This document shows, one piece after another, positions 19,103 through 27,970 of a stretch of 64,000 nt of DNA. Position numbers and translations under genes: made by a program. The notes under the pieces are model-generated. The model did no database searches and was not told where the DNA came from. It saw only the letters and a program-made list of their open reading frames with translations. Numbering within the stretch: position 1 is the stretch's first letter; every line of letters begins with the position of its first letter. Origin of the DNA: CBDAUN01 sp965214875. Its GTDB lineage: Bacteria > Pseudomonadota > Gammaproteobacteria > Arenicellales > JAJDZL01. The DNA lies in contig OZ243980.1 of the NCBI GenBank assembly GCA_965214875.1, forward strand, positions 2,232,001 to 2,296,000. The letters are read 5' to 3'.

Positions 19103-19303
19103 ATGCGAAGCAAGATGCATAGCAAACTGTTCCTGTTGGTTGCCGTTTTGACCGGCTCGCTCGCTTTGGCAGGTTGCTGGGAAGACTTCGATGTCGTCTT
19201 GCATGAGCCAGGCATATACAAAGGGCCGAATGATCCTTTGTTGTCGGACGGCTCGCCAGCGGCACTGATAGAACGATTCTCCCAGGGTCAAACCGATCGT
19301 TAG
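19103..19303 (+). CDS. Small lipoprotein of the formate dehydrogenase cluster
   Basis: A 66-residue protein with a lipoprotein signal (LVAVLTGSLALAGC; lipobox LAGC), so Cys24 would be lipidated and the 43-residue mature part (starting CWEDFDVVLHEPGIYKG) anchored in the periplasm. GGAGAC lies upstream of the ATG. It sits between the iron-sulfur and cytochrome subunits. Short lipoproteins occur at this position in related clusters, but no function is known to me. Confidence 0.8.
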   Translation: MRSKMHSKLFLLVAVLTGSLALAGCWEDFDVVLHEPGIYKGPNDPLLSDGSPAALIERFSQGQTDR

Positions 19304-19344
19304 GCGATTAGCAACGGTCGAAATGGAAGGAGTAAGAATTTGCA

Positions 19345-20448
19345 ATGACTACAATGAATAAAACGCAACGCAAGCCAACTTCAAGGCGACTGCGAGGCAT
19401 GACCTACAGCTTGATGTTCATCGTTGTAAGCGCTTTGGTGCTTCCGCTGGGTAGCTACGTACTCTACGATGCGCAAAACAGCGCTGCTCATGCGCAAGTG
19501 ACTGACGACAACATCAATCTGAGGTCCAACTACTGGCGAGCAGTTAGGGAAGGAAGCTCAGGCTACAGTTCAATTCTCGACGGCGATGTCAATATCGAAA
19601 ACAATGTGCTGTACAACCCGGCAGGTCAAAACTGGCGGCAAGTGCGGAACGGCTGGATCGCGAATTACGGCGGCTGGGGCCTGACGATTGTCGTCTTGAT
19701 GATTCTCGCATTTTTTGTAATGCGTGGCCGCGTAGAACTTGACGAGCCGCTTTCGGGCAAGACAGTGCCGCGATGGTCGCTGTTCGAGCGTAGTCTGCAC
19801 TGGTATACGGCAGCGCTTTTTATCGTGCTTGCAATAACCGGCTTGAGCCTGCTTTTTGGCAGGGTGTTGCTGATACCGCTGCTAGGCAAGTCAGGGTTCG
19901 CAATGTGGGCGGATTTTTGCATCAACCTGCATAATCTAGTCGGTCCGTTTTTCGCGGTTGGCCCGCTACTGATGTTTTTCCTGTGGCTGCGCCACAACAT
20001 CCCGACAGCAACCGATGTCAAGTGGTTTCTGGTCGGCGGCGGCATCATCGGTCGAGCGCATCCGAGCGCAGGCAAAGCGAATGCTGGCGAGAAAGCATGG
20101 TTCTGGGTCGTTATCCTTCTAGGCCTGGGCGCAGTGTGCTATACAGGATTTGCGCTGATCGGATGGGTTGAGCAGTATTTCGGAATCATGCAGACCCGCG
20201 AGTTCTCGCAGACGATGCACACGTGGCATGCAGTATCGGCGCTGCTGTGGATCGCTGTATTCTTCGGGCATGCCTATATCGGCACGATTGGTTCGGAAGG
20301 CTCGCTTGAAGCGATGACCAAAGGAAGAGTAAGTGTCGAATGGGCAAAGCAGCATCACGATCTGTGGTACGAAGAGGTCAAGAACAAAGCCTCATCAAGC
20401 AGTGATGCACCGCCAGCTAGTGCTGAACGAAGCGCTTCTTCTCCGTAG
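19345..20448 (+). CDS. Formate dehydrogenase cytochrome b (gamma) subunit
   Basis: A 367-residue membrane protein with an N-terminal signal or membrane segment (about 18-45), a periplasmic insertion (50-105) and then the FdnI-like four-helix cytochrome b core (about 110-330). Candidate haem ligands are the His residues in RSLHWYTAALFIVL, NLHNLVGPFF and MHTWHAVSALLWIAVFFGHAYIG. It would accept electrons from the iron-sulfur subunit and reduce quinone. E. coli FdnI (217 residues) lacks the long N-terminal segment, which is typical of the group found with the small lipoprotein. A terminator follows at 20483. Confidence 0.92.
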   Translation: MTTMNKTQRKPTSRRLRGMTYSLMFIVVSALVLPLGSYVLYDAQNSAAHAQVTDDNINLRSNYWRAVREGSSGYSSILDGDVNIENNVLYNPAGQNWRQVRNGWIANYGGWGLTIVVLMILAFFVMRGRVELDEPLSGKTVPRWSLFERSLHWYTAALFIVLAITGLSLLFGRVLLIPLLGKSGFAMWADFCINLHNLVGPFFAVGPLLMFFLWLRHNIPTATDVKWFLVGGGIIGRAHPSAGKANAGEKAWFWVVILLGLGAVCYTGFALIGWVEQYFGIMQTREFSQTMHTWHAVSALLWIAVFFGHAYIGTIGSEGSLEAMTKGRVSVEWAKQHHDLWYEEVKNKASSSSDAPPASAERSASSP

Positions 20449-20482
20449 GCTCTGACTTCACCAATCAAGCATAATCTGTACG

Positions 20483-20528
20483 AAAACGCATCTCAGACCA
20501 TTTGGTTCGGGATGCGTTTTCAGTTTTA
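20483..20528 (+). terminator. Rho-independent terminator after the formate dehydrogenase cluster
   Basis: A 10-bp stem (AAAACGCATC at 20483-20492 against GATGCGTTTT at 20511-20520) with an 18-base loop, followed by CAGTTTTAT. Because the stem is flanked by A and T runs it can work in both directions. Confidence 0.8.
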
Positions 20529-20565
20529 TGCCTATGCCACACCTTGAACGACTGCCAAGTCTCTA

Positions 20566-21105
20566 ATGAATAGATTCCCGGATTTCGTAAGCGCAAAAAT
20601 GGATAGCTCCGGCAGCAGCGTCACATGCCTGCCGGTTCAATTTGATGAACGAGACTGGGAATCGGCAATATTTTTTGCAGTCGGGGGCCCTGAATGCAAG
20701 CAGGACCGCCGCGTTCTAAGCCGCCTTGATTCGACTGTGCCTGTCGCCATGGAAGCGGATTTGATTGATCACGCGAATGCCGCAATCGTGGTATTGAGAT
20801 TGGAAGTGCACACTCGAGATGATGATCCGCTGTCCGGCGAGATTCTGCTTGCACCTGGCGAGCTAGAGCCGCACTTTCAGACCTTGAAGCTTCTTTCTCA
20901 TCAGCCGGCATTAAAGTGGTTTTTCGCCGATGCCGCCTATGCCATCATCCATACTCAGCAAAGCAGTCTCGGACAAGTCGAACACGCTGCTTTCGCCAAC
21001 GTCCTCGATGAAGCCGTGCGCCACGATGCTTTGATTCGCATGACGGGCCGGTATGATGTGGGAAGCGCGATGAATGAAGTCATTTCACATTACGCATTGC
21101 GCTAG
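20566..21105 (+). CDS. Conserved-looking protein of unknown function
   Basis: A 179-residue soluble protein with no signal peptide or membrane helix. I do not recognise the family. It has normal codon use and a single clean frame from the ATG at 20566, and it overlaps the possible upstream starts of the ankyrin gene, which suggests co-transcription with the ankyrin and Rieske-like genes. The middle (LEVHTRDDDPLSGEILLAPG) looks beta-rich and the C-terminal half helical (SSLGQVEHAAFANVLDEAVR). Confidence 0.6.
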   Translation: MNRFPDFVSAKMDSSGSSVTCLPVQFDERDWESAIFFAVGGPECKQDRRVLSRLDSTVPVAMEADLIDHANAAIVVLRLEVHTRDDDPLSGEILLAPGELEPHFQTLKLLSHQPALKWFFADAAYAIIHTQQSSLGQVEHAAFANVLDEAVRHDALIRMTGRYDVGSAMNEVISHYALR

Positions 21106-21142
21106 AACAATGATCTTGGCTATCACTCGCCGGTTTAGAACC

Positions 21143-21904
21143 ATGCGACCTATTTTACGAAGCGCAATGCTGGCCGCAGTAGGGGGCGCTCTATTGACTT
21201 GCACTTCCTTTGCCGCCGCTTCGGACAATGTCGCACTTTTTCAACAGGCGGTGAAAGAACAGGATGTAGAGCTGCTGCACCTGCTTATCGACTCGGTCAG
21301 AGATGTCGACCTGCAAGTTGCAACAGGACGGACAGCATTGATGGTGGCATCAAAATATGGCCACATAGAATGCATGCAAAAGTTAATCGAAGCGAATGCT
21401 GATCCTGACATTGCTAACAATAATGGAGGAACCGCATTGATGTTCGCCGCGATAAGCGGAAGCGAAGAAGCGACTCGATTGCTCCTTGAAGCAGGCGCTT
21501 CAGTCGACAAGGTGGCCAAGCTAGGCTGGACTGCGATTATGGTCGCCGCTGCAAAGGGACATGCCGGAGTGATTCGTCAATTAATTGCGTATGACGTAGA
21601 TGCCAATGCGAAAGATGCCTATCAGTGGACCCCGCTCATGAGGGCAGCGTTCGCCGGTCATTCAGAAGCGGTTTCCGAACTGCTGCTGCACTCGAACGTC
21701 GATATCGATGCCCGCGACTCGAATGATGCCACCGCTTTGCATCACGCCGCTACTGTCGGCCATTACGAAATTGCCAAAACGCTGATTGAATCCGGTGCGA
21801 AGGTCGATATAGCCGATTCTTTTGGCCTGACGCCCATGCAACGAGCCAGTGCGCAAAACCACACCGGCATCTACCAGTTGCTGGCAGATTCGGCAGTCAA
21901 CTGA
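21143..21904 (+). CDS. Exported ankyrin-repeat protein
   Basis: The protein has a signal peptide (MRPILRSAMLAAVGGALLTC, cleavage near SFAAASDN) and then about six ankyrin repeats, each with the TALMVAS/AAxxGH pattern: GRTALMVASKYGHIECMQKL, GTALMFAAISGSEEATRLLL, WTAIMVAAAKGHAGVIRQLI, WTPLMRAAFAGHSEAVSELL, ATALHHAATVGHYEIAKTLI and LTPMQRASAQNHTGIYQLL. Ankyrin stacks bind other proteins; here that would be in the periplasm. The start at 21143 gives a normal signal peptide; the frame is also open from 21074 and 21110. It lies between the unknown 20566 gene and the Rieske-like gene 20 bases downstream. Confidence 0.88.
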   Translation: MRPILRSAMLAAVGGALLTCTSFAAASDNVALFQQAVKEQDVELLHLLIDSVRDVDLQVATGRTALMVASKYGHIECMQKLIEANADPDIANNNGGTALMFAAISGSEEATRLLLEAGASVDKVAKLGWTAIMVAAAKGHAGVIRQLIAYDVDANAKDAYQWTPLMRAAFAGHSEAVSELLLHSNVDIDARDSNDATALHHAATVGHYEIAKTLIESGAKVDIADSFGLTPMQRASAQNHTGIYQLLADSAVN

Positions 21905-21923
21905 CGGAAAGCAAGTCAACACC

Positions 21924-22670
21924 ATGGACACAAACTCTTCTTCGTCCAAGCCGCGACGAGACTTCATCAAGATCTGCGGCTCAATGTTGGCTGCTGCAAC
22001 AGCTGGTCAGGCCAGTAGAAGTTTTGCCGCCCCCGAAAATCGGTACGACAGGGTTTTACTCACACTCGACAGCAAACCCCTGAAAGCGGCGGATCTGCCG
22101 GTGGGTGAAGCCTTCATCTTCAACTATCCATACGTCACAACGCCGTGCATGATCATGAACATTGGCAAGGCCGCCGAAACTTCGGTCGAGCTTGAAACTG
22201 AATCAGGCGACCGCTATAGATGGAGCGGCGGCATCGGACAAGACCGATCAGTGGTAGCATATTCGGCAATCTGCACGCACCGAATGACCTATGCCGCAAA
22301 AGCGGCAAGCTTCATCAACTACCGCCACTCCAAAGTCGTCTACTTCGACAAGGAGCACAAACGCAAGGAAAAGACGCAAATCATCTACTGCTGCTCGGAA
22401 CGCAGCATCTATGATCCCGCCCAAGGCGCAAAAGTGATTGGCGGGCCCGCCCCTCAACCGCTGGCCGCCATCTCTTTGACGGAGGATTCGACTGATGGAT
22501 CGGTCTATGCCATCGGCACAAGCGGCGGAGAAGTTTTCGGAAAATTCCTCAAGGACTTCGAGTTTCGCCTGCAACTTGACTTCAAGGTCGCCAATGTCAG
22601 TCAGCTTGCCACCAGCAAAGCAGAACTAATACCGGTTGCCGAATACTCCGACACTCTCGTCTACTGCTGA
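21924..22670 (+). CDS. Tat-exported Rieske-like protein with altered cluster ligands
   Basis: A 248-residue protein with a twin-arginine leader (PRRDFIKICGSMLAAATAG) and a C-terminal Rieske-type domain. The first ligand pair is present in AICTHRM (Cys117, His119). The second box, normally CPCHGS, reads YCCSERSIYDP (Cys156, Cys157), so the second histidine is missing and the disulfide Cys after CTH is absent. A long insertion rich in Lys and Tyr (about 133-152) separates the boxes. It could hold an atypical cluster or none. It closes the 20566-21143-21924 gene group and ends 3 bases before the converging lolD gene. Confidence 0.7.
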   Translation: MDTNSSSSKPRRDFIKICGSMLAAATAGQASRSFAAPENRYDRVLLTLDSKPLKAADLPVGEAFIFNYPYVTTPCMIMNIGKAAETSVELETESGDRYRWSGGIGQDRSVVAYSAICTHRMTYAAKAASFINYRHSKVVYFDKEHKRKEKTQIIYCCSERSIYDPAQGAKVIGGPAPQPLAAISLTEDSTDGSVYAIGTSGGEVFGKFLKDFEFRLQLDFKVANVSQLATSKAELIPVAEYSDTLVYC

Positions 22671-22672
22671 CA

Positions 22673-23368
22673 CTACATCTGCTGCGCATCGTATGAGCGC
22701 AGCATCCCATCTTCAATCTTTAGCGTACGGTCCATTGATGATGCCAGCTGCGCATCATGGGTCGCCACCACGAGGCTAGTATGCAAGTCGCGATCAAGTT
22801 CTACCATGAGCTGCTGAATCTTTTCCGCATTTTGGCGATCGATGTTGCCGGTCGGCTCATCTGCGAGCAAGCAGACCGGTCTTATGACAAGCGCGCGAGC
22901 GATCGCAACCCTTTGCCTTTCGCCTCCCGACATCTCTCCCGGCTTGTGCTCGAAACGATGAGAAAGACCGACACGATCAAGCAGTTCTGCCGCTTCGCTG
23001 CGTGCCGGCCGAGTTGCCGTGCGTCGCACAAGCAATGGCATCATCACATTCTCAAGAGCAGTGAACTCAGGCAGCAAATGATGAAACTGATAGACAAATC
23101 CCAACTTCTGGTTGCGAAACTTGCCTCGCTCGGCTTCGCTCATTTGAGAAATGCGATTCTTGTCGATAACAATCATGCCGCGTGTCGGCGTGTCTAGACC
23201 GGCCAGCAAGTGAAGCAGCGTACTTTTACCGGTTCCCGATGCGCCGATGATTGCGATTTGCTCCCCTCTTCTCACTTCAAGATTTACATCCGCTAGCACT
23301 TCGACCCGCATCTGTCCGCTGCCATAGGTCTTTGCAATGGATTCGCACTTCAAGACGAGATCACTCAT
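22673..23368 (-). CDS. lolD: Lipoprotein-releasing ABC transporter ATPase LolD
   Basis: A 231-residue ATPase with Walker A GASGTGKST, signature MSGGERQR, Walker B VCLLADEPTGNID and H-loop VATHD. With the LolC/E-type permease it extracts outer-membrane lipoproteins from the inner membrane and passes them to LolA. I chose the ATG at 23368 (MSDLVLKCESIAKTYGSG), preceded by GAGG; the frame is open to 23428. Its start overlaps the permease stop by 8 bases, so the two are translationally coupled. Only one permease gene is present, which suggests a homodimeric LolF-type system, unless a second permease lies elsewhere. Confidence 0.92.
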   Translation of the reverse strand: MSDLVLKCESIAKTYGSGQMRVEVLADVNLEVRRGEQIAIIGASGTGKSTLLHLLAGLDTPTRGMIVIDKNRISQMSEAERGKFRNQKLGFVYQFHHLLPEFTALENVMMPLLVRRTATRPARSEAAELLDRVGLSHRFEHKPGEMSGGERQRVAIARALVIRPVCLLADEPTGNIDRQNAEKIQQLMVELDRDLHTSLVVATHDAQLASSMDRTLKIEDGMLRSYDAQQM

Positions 23369-24608
23369 AGCGCAATGCCTCGGCCGGTTGAGTCTTGGAT
23401 GCTCGCCAGGCAGGATATATGGTCGCAAGAAAGCTCAGCACCAGCGATGCAGAGGCAATTCGCGCGACATCCTCCCACTTCAATTGTGCCGGAAACTTCG
23501 ATATGACGTAGATTTGATCGGGGAAAAACTCGGTTTGAAAGAGATCTTCGGCCCAAGGAATCAACGTTTCGAGATTCAATCCAGTGATGACTCCAAAAAT
23601 TGTGCCGAGTATAGTGCCCGCTATTCCGATTACCGCGCCATGAATCATGAATATCGCCATGACACTGCGCGGTGCCACGCCGATCGTTCGCATCACTGCA
23701 ATGTCCGGCTGCTTGTCGGCAACTAGCATGACCAAAGTCGAAACAATATTGAACGCAGCTACCGCCACGATGAGCAGCAATATGACGAACATGACTCTCC
23801 GCTCCAGTTTCAGCGCTTGAAACAGGTTCGAATACTCGATCGTCCAGTCGTTGATCCGAAAATCCGGCCCAAGCATCTGTCGAAGCTCTCGAGTCAGGCT
23901 TGGCGCCCCGAATACATCGTCGATGCGCAAGCGAAGTCCGCTCACCGATTGGCCTGAACGCTGCAGCGTCGCCAAATCGTCAAGATGGACAAGCGCCAGC
24001 CCGTTGTCATACTCATAGAAATTCAAGCTGAATATTCCAACCACCTCAAACCGCTTTATTCTGGGAAGCAGACCAACTGGCGTCGATCTGCCTCTTGTGC
24101 TGATAACGGTCACCTTGTCTCCAACGCTAGCACTGATCGAATAGGCAAGATCCTCGCCGAGCACAATGCCGAATGCGCCCGATTTCAATCCATCCATCGA
24201 TCCATCAATGATGCTTGATGAGATTGCGGATACTTTAGATTCAAGATCAGGCAGCACCCCTCGCACAAGAACTGCATTCACCAATCCTTCGTGCTTAAGC
24301 ATTCCGTGACTGAGTATGTAGGGTGCAGCGGCTAGAATTTCAGGATGGTCCTGGATTTCCGCTGAGGTTTGGCGCCAATCGCTTAGCCAGCCGCTTGCGC
24401 CGGAAATGCGCTGATGCGAAGCGACTGTAAGTATGCGGTCGCGCAATTCCCTCTCGAATCCGTTCATCACGGATAGCACCGAAATGAGCGCCCAGACACC
24501 AATAATGATGCCCAGAATCGAAGTGCCGGTGATAAACGAAATAAAGCGCGTTCTGCGCTTTGCACGGATGTATCTCAGCCCAATGAACAGTTCAAACGGA
24601 CGGACCAT
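23361..24608 (-). CDS. Lipoprotein-releasing ABC transporter permease (LolC/LolE family)
   Basis: A 415-residue permease with the family's characteristic start (FELFIGLRYIRAKRRTRFIS), a first membrane helix (about 27-50), a large periplasmic domain (50-270) and three C-terminal helices. The sequence VADKQPDIAVMRTIGVAPRSV is the coupling-helix region facing LolD. It precedes lolD in one operon. The gene for a distinct second permease is not in the window, so I do not assign LolC or LolE. Confidence 0.92.
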   Translation of the reverse strand: MVRPFELFIGLRYIRAKRRTRFISFITGTSILGIIIGVWALISVLSVMNGFERELRDRILTVASHQRISGASGWLSDWRQTSAEIQDHPEILAAAPYILSHGMLKHEGLVNAVLVRGVLPDLESKVSAISSSIIDGSMDGLKSGAFGIVLGEDLAYSISASVGDKVTVISTRGRSTPVGLLPRIKRFEVVGIFSLNFYEYDNGLALVHLDDLATLQRSGQSVSGLRLRIDDVFGAPSLTRELRQMLGPDFRINDWTIEYSNLFQALKLERRVMFVILLLIVAVAAFNIVSTLVMLVADKQPDIAVMRTIGVAPRSVMAIFMIHGAVIGIAGTILGTIFGVITGLNLETLIPWAEDLFQTEFFPDQIYVISKFPAQLKWEDVARIASASLVLSFLATIYPAWRASKTQPAEALRYE

Positions 24609-24622
24609 GTTCGCAACGCTTA

Positions 24623-26128
24623 CTAGCCAGATGGTCGCATGTGAGGGAACAGCACGACATCGCGAATCGAAGCGCTGTTGGTAAGCAGCATCGCGAGGCG
24701 GTCGATCCCGATGCCTTCACCGGCACTCGGAGGCAGACCATACTCAAGCGCCCGGATATAGTCCTCATCATACGCCATCGCCTCTTCGTCTCCCCGACTT
24801 CGCTGCCCCAGCTGAGCCTGAAACCGTTGCGCCTGATCAGCAGGGTCGTTCAACTCGGAAAAGCCATTGGCAATTTCGATGCCGCCAACAAAGAATTCGA
24901 ACCGATCAGCGATCCATGCATCGGTGTCGGATACTCTTGAAAGCGGTGAGACCTCGACCGGATAGTGAGTGATGAACGTCGGCTCGATCAGTCGATCCTC
25001 AACCGTTCGCTCAAAAATCTCGAACAATATCTTGCCGGCACCCCATGACGCAACCGGCTCGCCGCCAAGTTCCTTCAAATACCCCTTCAACTGTCCGGCA
25101 TCGCGAAGGTCGGCTTCCTTAAGGTTTGGATTGAATTGTCGAACAGAATCTTCGAACCTAATCTTGCGATATGGCGACTGCAAATCCAGCGAATGTCCTT
25201 GGAACTCAACTGTCGATCCGTTCAAAAGCCGTTCGCATAACGTTTTGAACATTTCCTCGGTCAGTTGCATGAAGTCTTCGAAATCGGCATAGGCTTGATA
25301 GAATTCAAGCATGGTGAATTCGGGATTGTGCTGCGTGCTGACGCCTTCGTTCCGAAAGTTCCGGTTGATTTCGTAAACACGCTCCATTCCGCCTACGACC
25401 AGACGCTTAAGATAGAGCTCCGGCGCGATTCGCAGGTACATGTCCAATGAAAGCGCATTGTGGTGAGTTACAAACGGACGAGCAATCGCCCCGCCCGGCA
25501 CGCTGTGCATCATCGGAGTTTCGACTTCAAGGAAGCCGTTGCCATCCATGAACTCGCGAATCAAACCGGTCATGCGGGCGCGCATCGTGAAGACATCGCG
25601 TACCTTCTCATTGATCGCCAAGTCCAGGTATCGCTGTCGATAGCGGGTTTCCTTGTCCTTGAGTCCATGGAACTTCTCCGGAAATGGGCGCAAGGCTTTG
25701 CTCAGCAATTCAAATTCATGAACTTCGACGCTGAGTTCACCGGTACGCGTTCGAAAAACCCTGCCCCTCACCCCGATGATATCGCCCAGATCGATAAGTC
25801 CGAATCGCTCGTATTCCGGTTCAGAGAGCAGATCGCGCTTCACAAATAGCTGCACTTTACCGGTCGGATCGATCAAATCGCCGAATGCAACCTTGCCCAT
25901 CTTTCGCATGGCCATTATGCGCCCGGAAACGCTGAGTTGTTCTGAATTTTCGCGCAGATCTTCAGCACTTCTATCGCCATATCGATCATGGACATCCTGC
26001 GCGGTGGCAGTCCGTCTGAAGGTATTGGGATAAGCTTGACGAAATCGCCAGATTTGATCCTTCTTGTCTCTACGGGCAAGACGCTGATCTTCAACAGATT
26101 CTACAAATTCAGGCATGGATTGGCTCAT
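24623..26128 (-). CDS. lysS: Lysyl-tRNA synthetase, class II
   Basis: This 501-residue enzyme charges tRNA-Lys. It has the N-terminal OB-fold anticodon-binding domain (about 60-165; SGRIMAMRKMGKVAFGDLID) and the class II catalytic core: motif 1 around GFLEVETPMMHSVPGGA, motif 2 FRNEGVSTQHNPEFTMLEFY and motif 3 GEGIGIDRLAMLLTNS. It follows prfB by 6 bases, the same order as in E. coli. Full length, no oddities. Confidence 0.97.
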   Translation of the reverse strand: MSQSMPEFVESVEDQRLARRDKKDQIWRFRQAYPNTFRRTATAQDVHDRYGDRSAEDLRENSEQLSVSGRIMAMRKMGKVAFGDLIDPTGKVQLFVKRDLLSEPEYERFGLIDLGDIIGVRGRVFRTRTGELSVEVHEFELLSKALRPFPEKFHGLKDKETRYRQRYLDLAINEKVRDVFTMRARMTGLIREFMDGNGFLEVETPMMHSVPGGAIARPFVTHHNALSLDMYLRIAPELYLKRLVVGGMERVYEINRNFRNEGVSTQHNPEFTMLEFYQAYADFEDFMQLTEEMFKTLCERLLNGSTVEFQGHSLDLQSPYRKIRFEDSVRQFNPNLKEADLRDAGQLKGYLKELGGEPVASWGAGKILFEIFERTVEDRLIEPTFITHYPVEVSPLSRVSDTDAWIADRFEFFVGGIEIANGFSELNDPADQAQRFQAQLGQRSRGDEEAMAYDEDYIRALEYGLPPSAGEGIGIDRLAMLLTNSASIRDVVLFPHMRPSG

Positions 26129-26134
26129 CGCGAG

Positions 26135-27230
26135 TCAAACTCCTTTCTTTAGACTTTCTTCAAGAAACATATCCAGATTGCCTTCGAGAACCGCATTGAC
26201 ATTTCCAGTCTCGATGCCGGTACGCAAGTCCTTGATGCGGGACTGATCCAATACGTAGGATCGAATCTGATTTCCCCATGATATGTCAGGCTTCGCTTCT
26301 TCAATTTTCTGTTTTTCGGCATCAAGTTTCTGCTGTTCGAAATCGTATAGCCTGGCTTTGAGAGCGGACATGGCTTCTGCCTTGTTTCGATGCTGGGAAC
26401 GGTCATTCTGGCACTGGACAACAATTCCCGTCGGAAGATGCGTGATGCGAACTGCCGAGTCGGTGCGATTGACGTGCTGTCCCCCTGCCCCGCTGGCCCG
26501 GTAGGTATCGATTCGCAAATCTTCTGTGCGAATGTCCACTTCGATTTGCTGATCGACTTCTGGATAGACGAATACCGAAGCAAAGGAGGTATGTCGCCTT
26601 TGGCCCGAGTCGAATGGGGATTTGCGAACGAGTCGATGAATTCCATTTTCGGTTCGAAGCCAGCCGAATGCATGTTCTCCTTTAATTTTCAGTGTCGCGC
26701 TCTTTATTCCCGCCACATCGCCCGGCGTACAGTCAATGATGAGGTGTTCGTATTCATGCAGCTGAGCCCAGCGCTGATACATTCGAAGCAGCATTTCTGC
26801 CCAATCTTGCGCCTCGGTTCCCCCAGAACCAGGCTTGATATCGACGAATGCGTTTGCATCGTCCATTGGCCCGCTGAACATGCGGTTGAACTCCAACTCG
26901 GCAGTCAGATTATCGAGTCGCTCGCATTCCGATTGAAGCTCTTCCAGGGTGTTTTCATCCTGTTCCGAAGCGGCCATTTCGGCCAATTCCAACGCATCAT
27001 CAAGCGAGCTGATCAGATTTACGATGGGTTCGATTCGCTTGGCTAGTGCGGCGCGTTCTCGGCTTAGATCGCGGCTTCGTTCGTGATCTTCCCAGACAGC
27101 GGGATCTTCCAAAGATCGATCGATATTGTTTAGTCTTGCTTCCAATGCAGGCAGGTCAAAGATACCTCCGTAATGCATCGGCTCGCGCTTTGGCTTCGGA
27201 CAAATGGGGGATGATCGAATGCTTATCCAT
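26135..27230 (-). CDS. prfB: Peptide chain release factor 2, with programmed +1 frameshift
   Basis: The gene is in two frames. Translation starts at the ATG at 27230 (MDKHSIIPHLSEAKARAD) and reads 24 codons to an in-frame TGA at 27156-27158. It must then slip +1 to continue from 27157 in the frame that ends at 26135, giving about 364 residues. The main frame has the SPF-type recognition motif (KSPFDSGQRRHTSFA) and the catalytic GGQ (GAGGQHVNRTDS). RF2 reads UGA and UAA stops, so this site lets RF2 regulate its own level. Annotating only the main frame would start wrongly inside the gene (near MHYGGIFDLPALEARL). It is co-transcribed with lysS. Confidence 0.96.
27156..27170 (-). promoter_or_regulatory. 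prfB programmed frameshift site
   Basis: On the minus strand the sequence reads CGGAGGTATCTTTGAC: an internal Shine-Dalgarno-like GGAGG, a short spacer, the slippery CTT codon and the TGA stop followed by C. This is the standard RF2 autoregulatory site. Low RF2 leaves the ribosome paused at TGA and favours the +1 slip. Confidence 0.95.
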
Positions 27231-27319
27231 TAGTTAGTACGGGGTGGATTGGATGAGTAGAGTTTCAAATCAAGCAAAAGAGCCTTCGCAGAGCAACGGC
27301 CAACGAGCTGGCAAATCCC

Positions 27320-27569
27320 GGCGGCAATCGCGCCAGGGTCGAAAAGCCCGAGTTTTACTGGGTCAACGCGGCGCTGGGCAACCTGAAGACGGCACTTCGC
27401 TCGAACTGCTACTCGTTCGAGTCGAAATATTCACTTCACCATCTCGCTGAATTTGATTGCCGGTTCAACCGCTGATACCGCCTGGCGGACATTATCCCGA
27501 GGCTTGCCTTTATCGCCCTGAAAACGCTTCCGATTCCCGAAAGGCTACTTAAATATGGCTTATGTTAAG
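27320..27569 (+). pseudogene. IS1595-type transposase, C-terminal remnant
   Basis: One frame reads PEFYWVNAALGNLKTALRSN, then a region HHLAEFDCRFNR, an in-frame TGA, and YRLADIIPRLAFIALKTLP. This is the C-terminal signature of IS1595/ISXO2-type transposases (WVNxxLGNxKxxL ... FxYRFNRR). The upstream two thirds are missing and the TGA replaces what is normally Arg. No IS ends were found. Confidence 0.75.
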
Positions 27570-27839
27570 TGATAATTAGGTAGTATTTTGAGGTTATGTT
27601 CGTTTTTTCTACTTTTGATGATGTAGTGATTTTAGTATATATTGTATCGAAATACCGCACATTTTTCGAAAAACTGATAATTTTTATATTGTTGATTCAA
27701 TCGATTAGTCTCGATTAAAGATATTGCCAAAAGTAGTGCTTGGCGGGGGTTGAAAAAAAGCGGCGCAACTGGTCTGACGGTAGATTCGAAAAAAATCTGC
27801 AGCCAGTCAGAGAGGCATGCTGCTCATGAGCAGGAACAG

Positions 27840-27970
27840 CGCTGTTTCGCTTGAAGCGCACGACAATTTCCGCGGTCCGCCGGCCGAGATGGCGCGCGAG
27901 GCGCTTGCGGTCCTGATCCCGCAGCAACCGCCCGAGCCGCTTGAGGTTCGCCGCCGGCCGGTCGCCGTCA
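27840..27970 (-). pseudogene. ISNCY-like transposase fragment next to IS481 copy B
   Basis: On the minus strand the segment encodes NLKRLGRLLRDQDRKRLARH, very close to the C-terminal end of the ISNCY-like transposase at 43080-43200 (PERLGRLLRDQERKRLARRA). The IS481-like copy B inserted directly into it at 27970. Only the last 40 or so residues remain. Confidence 0.65.

Noticed and set aside
19103..19303. The small lipoprotein as a spurious frame
   Set aside because: A clear lipobox, a ribosome site and a conserved position in the formate dehydrogenase cluster argue that it is real.
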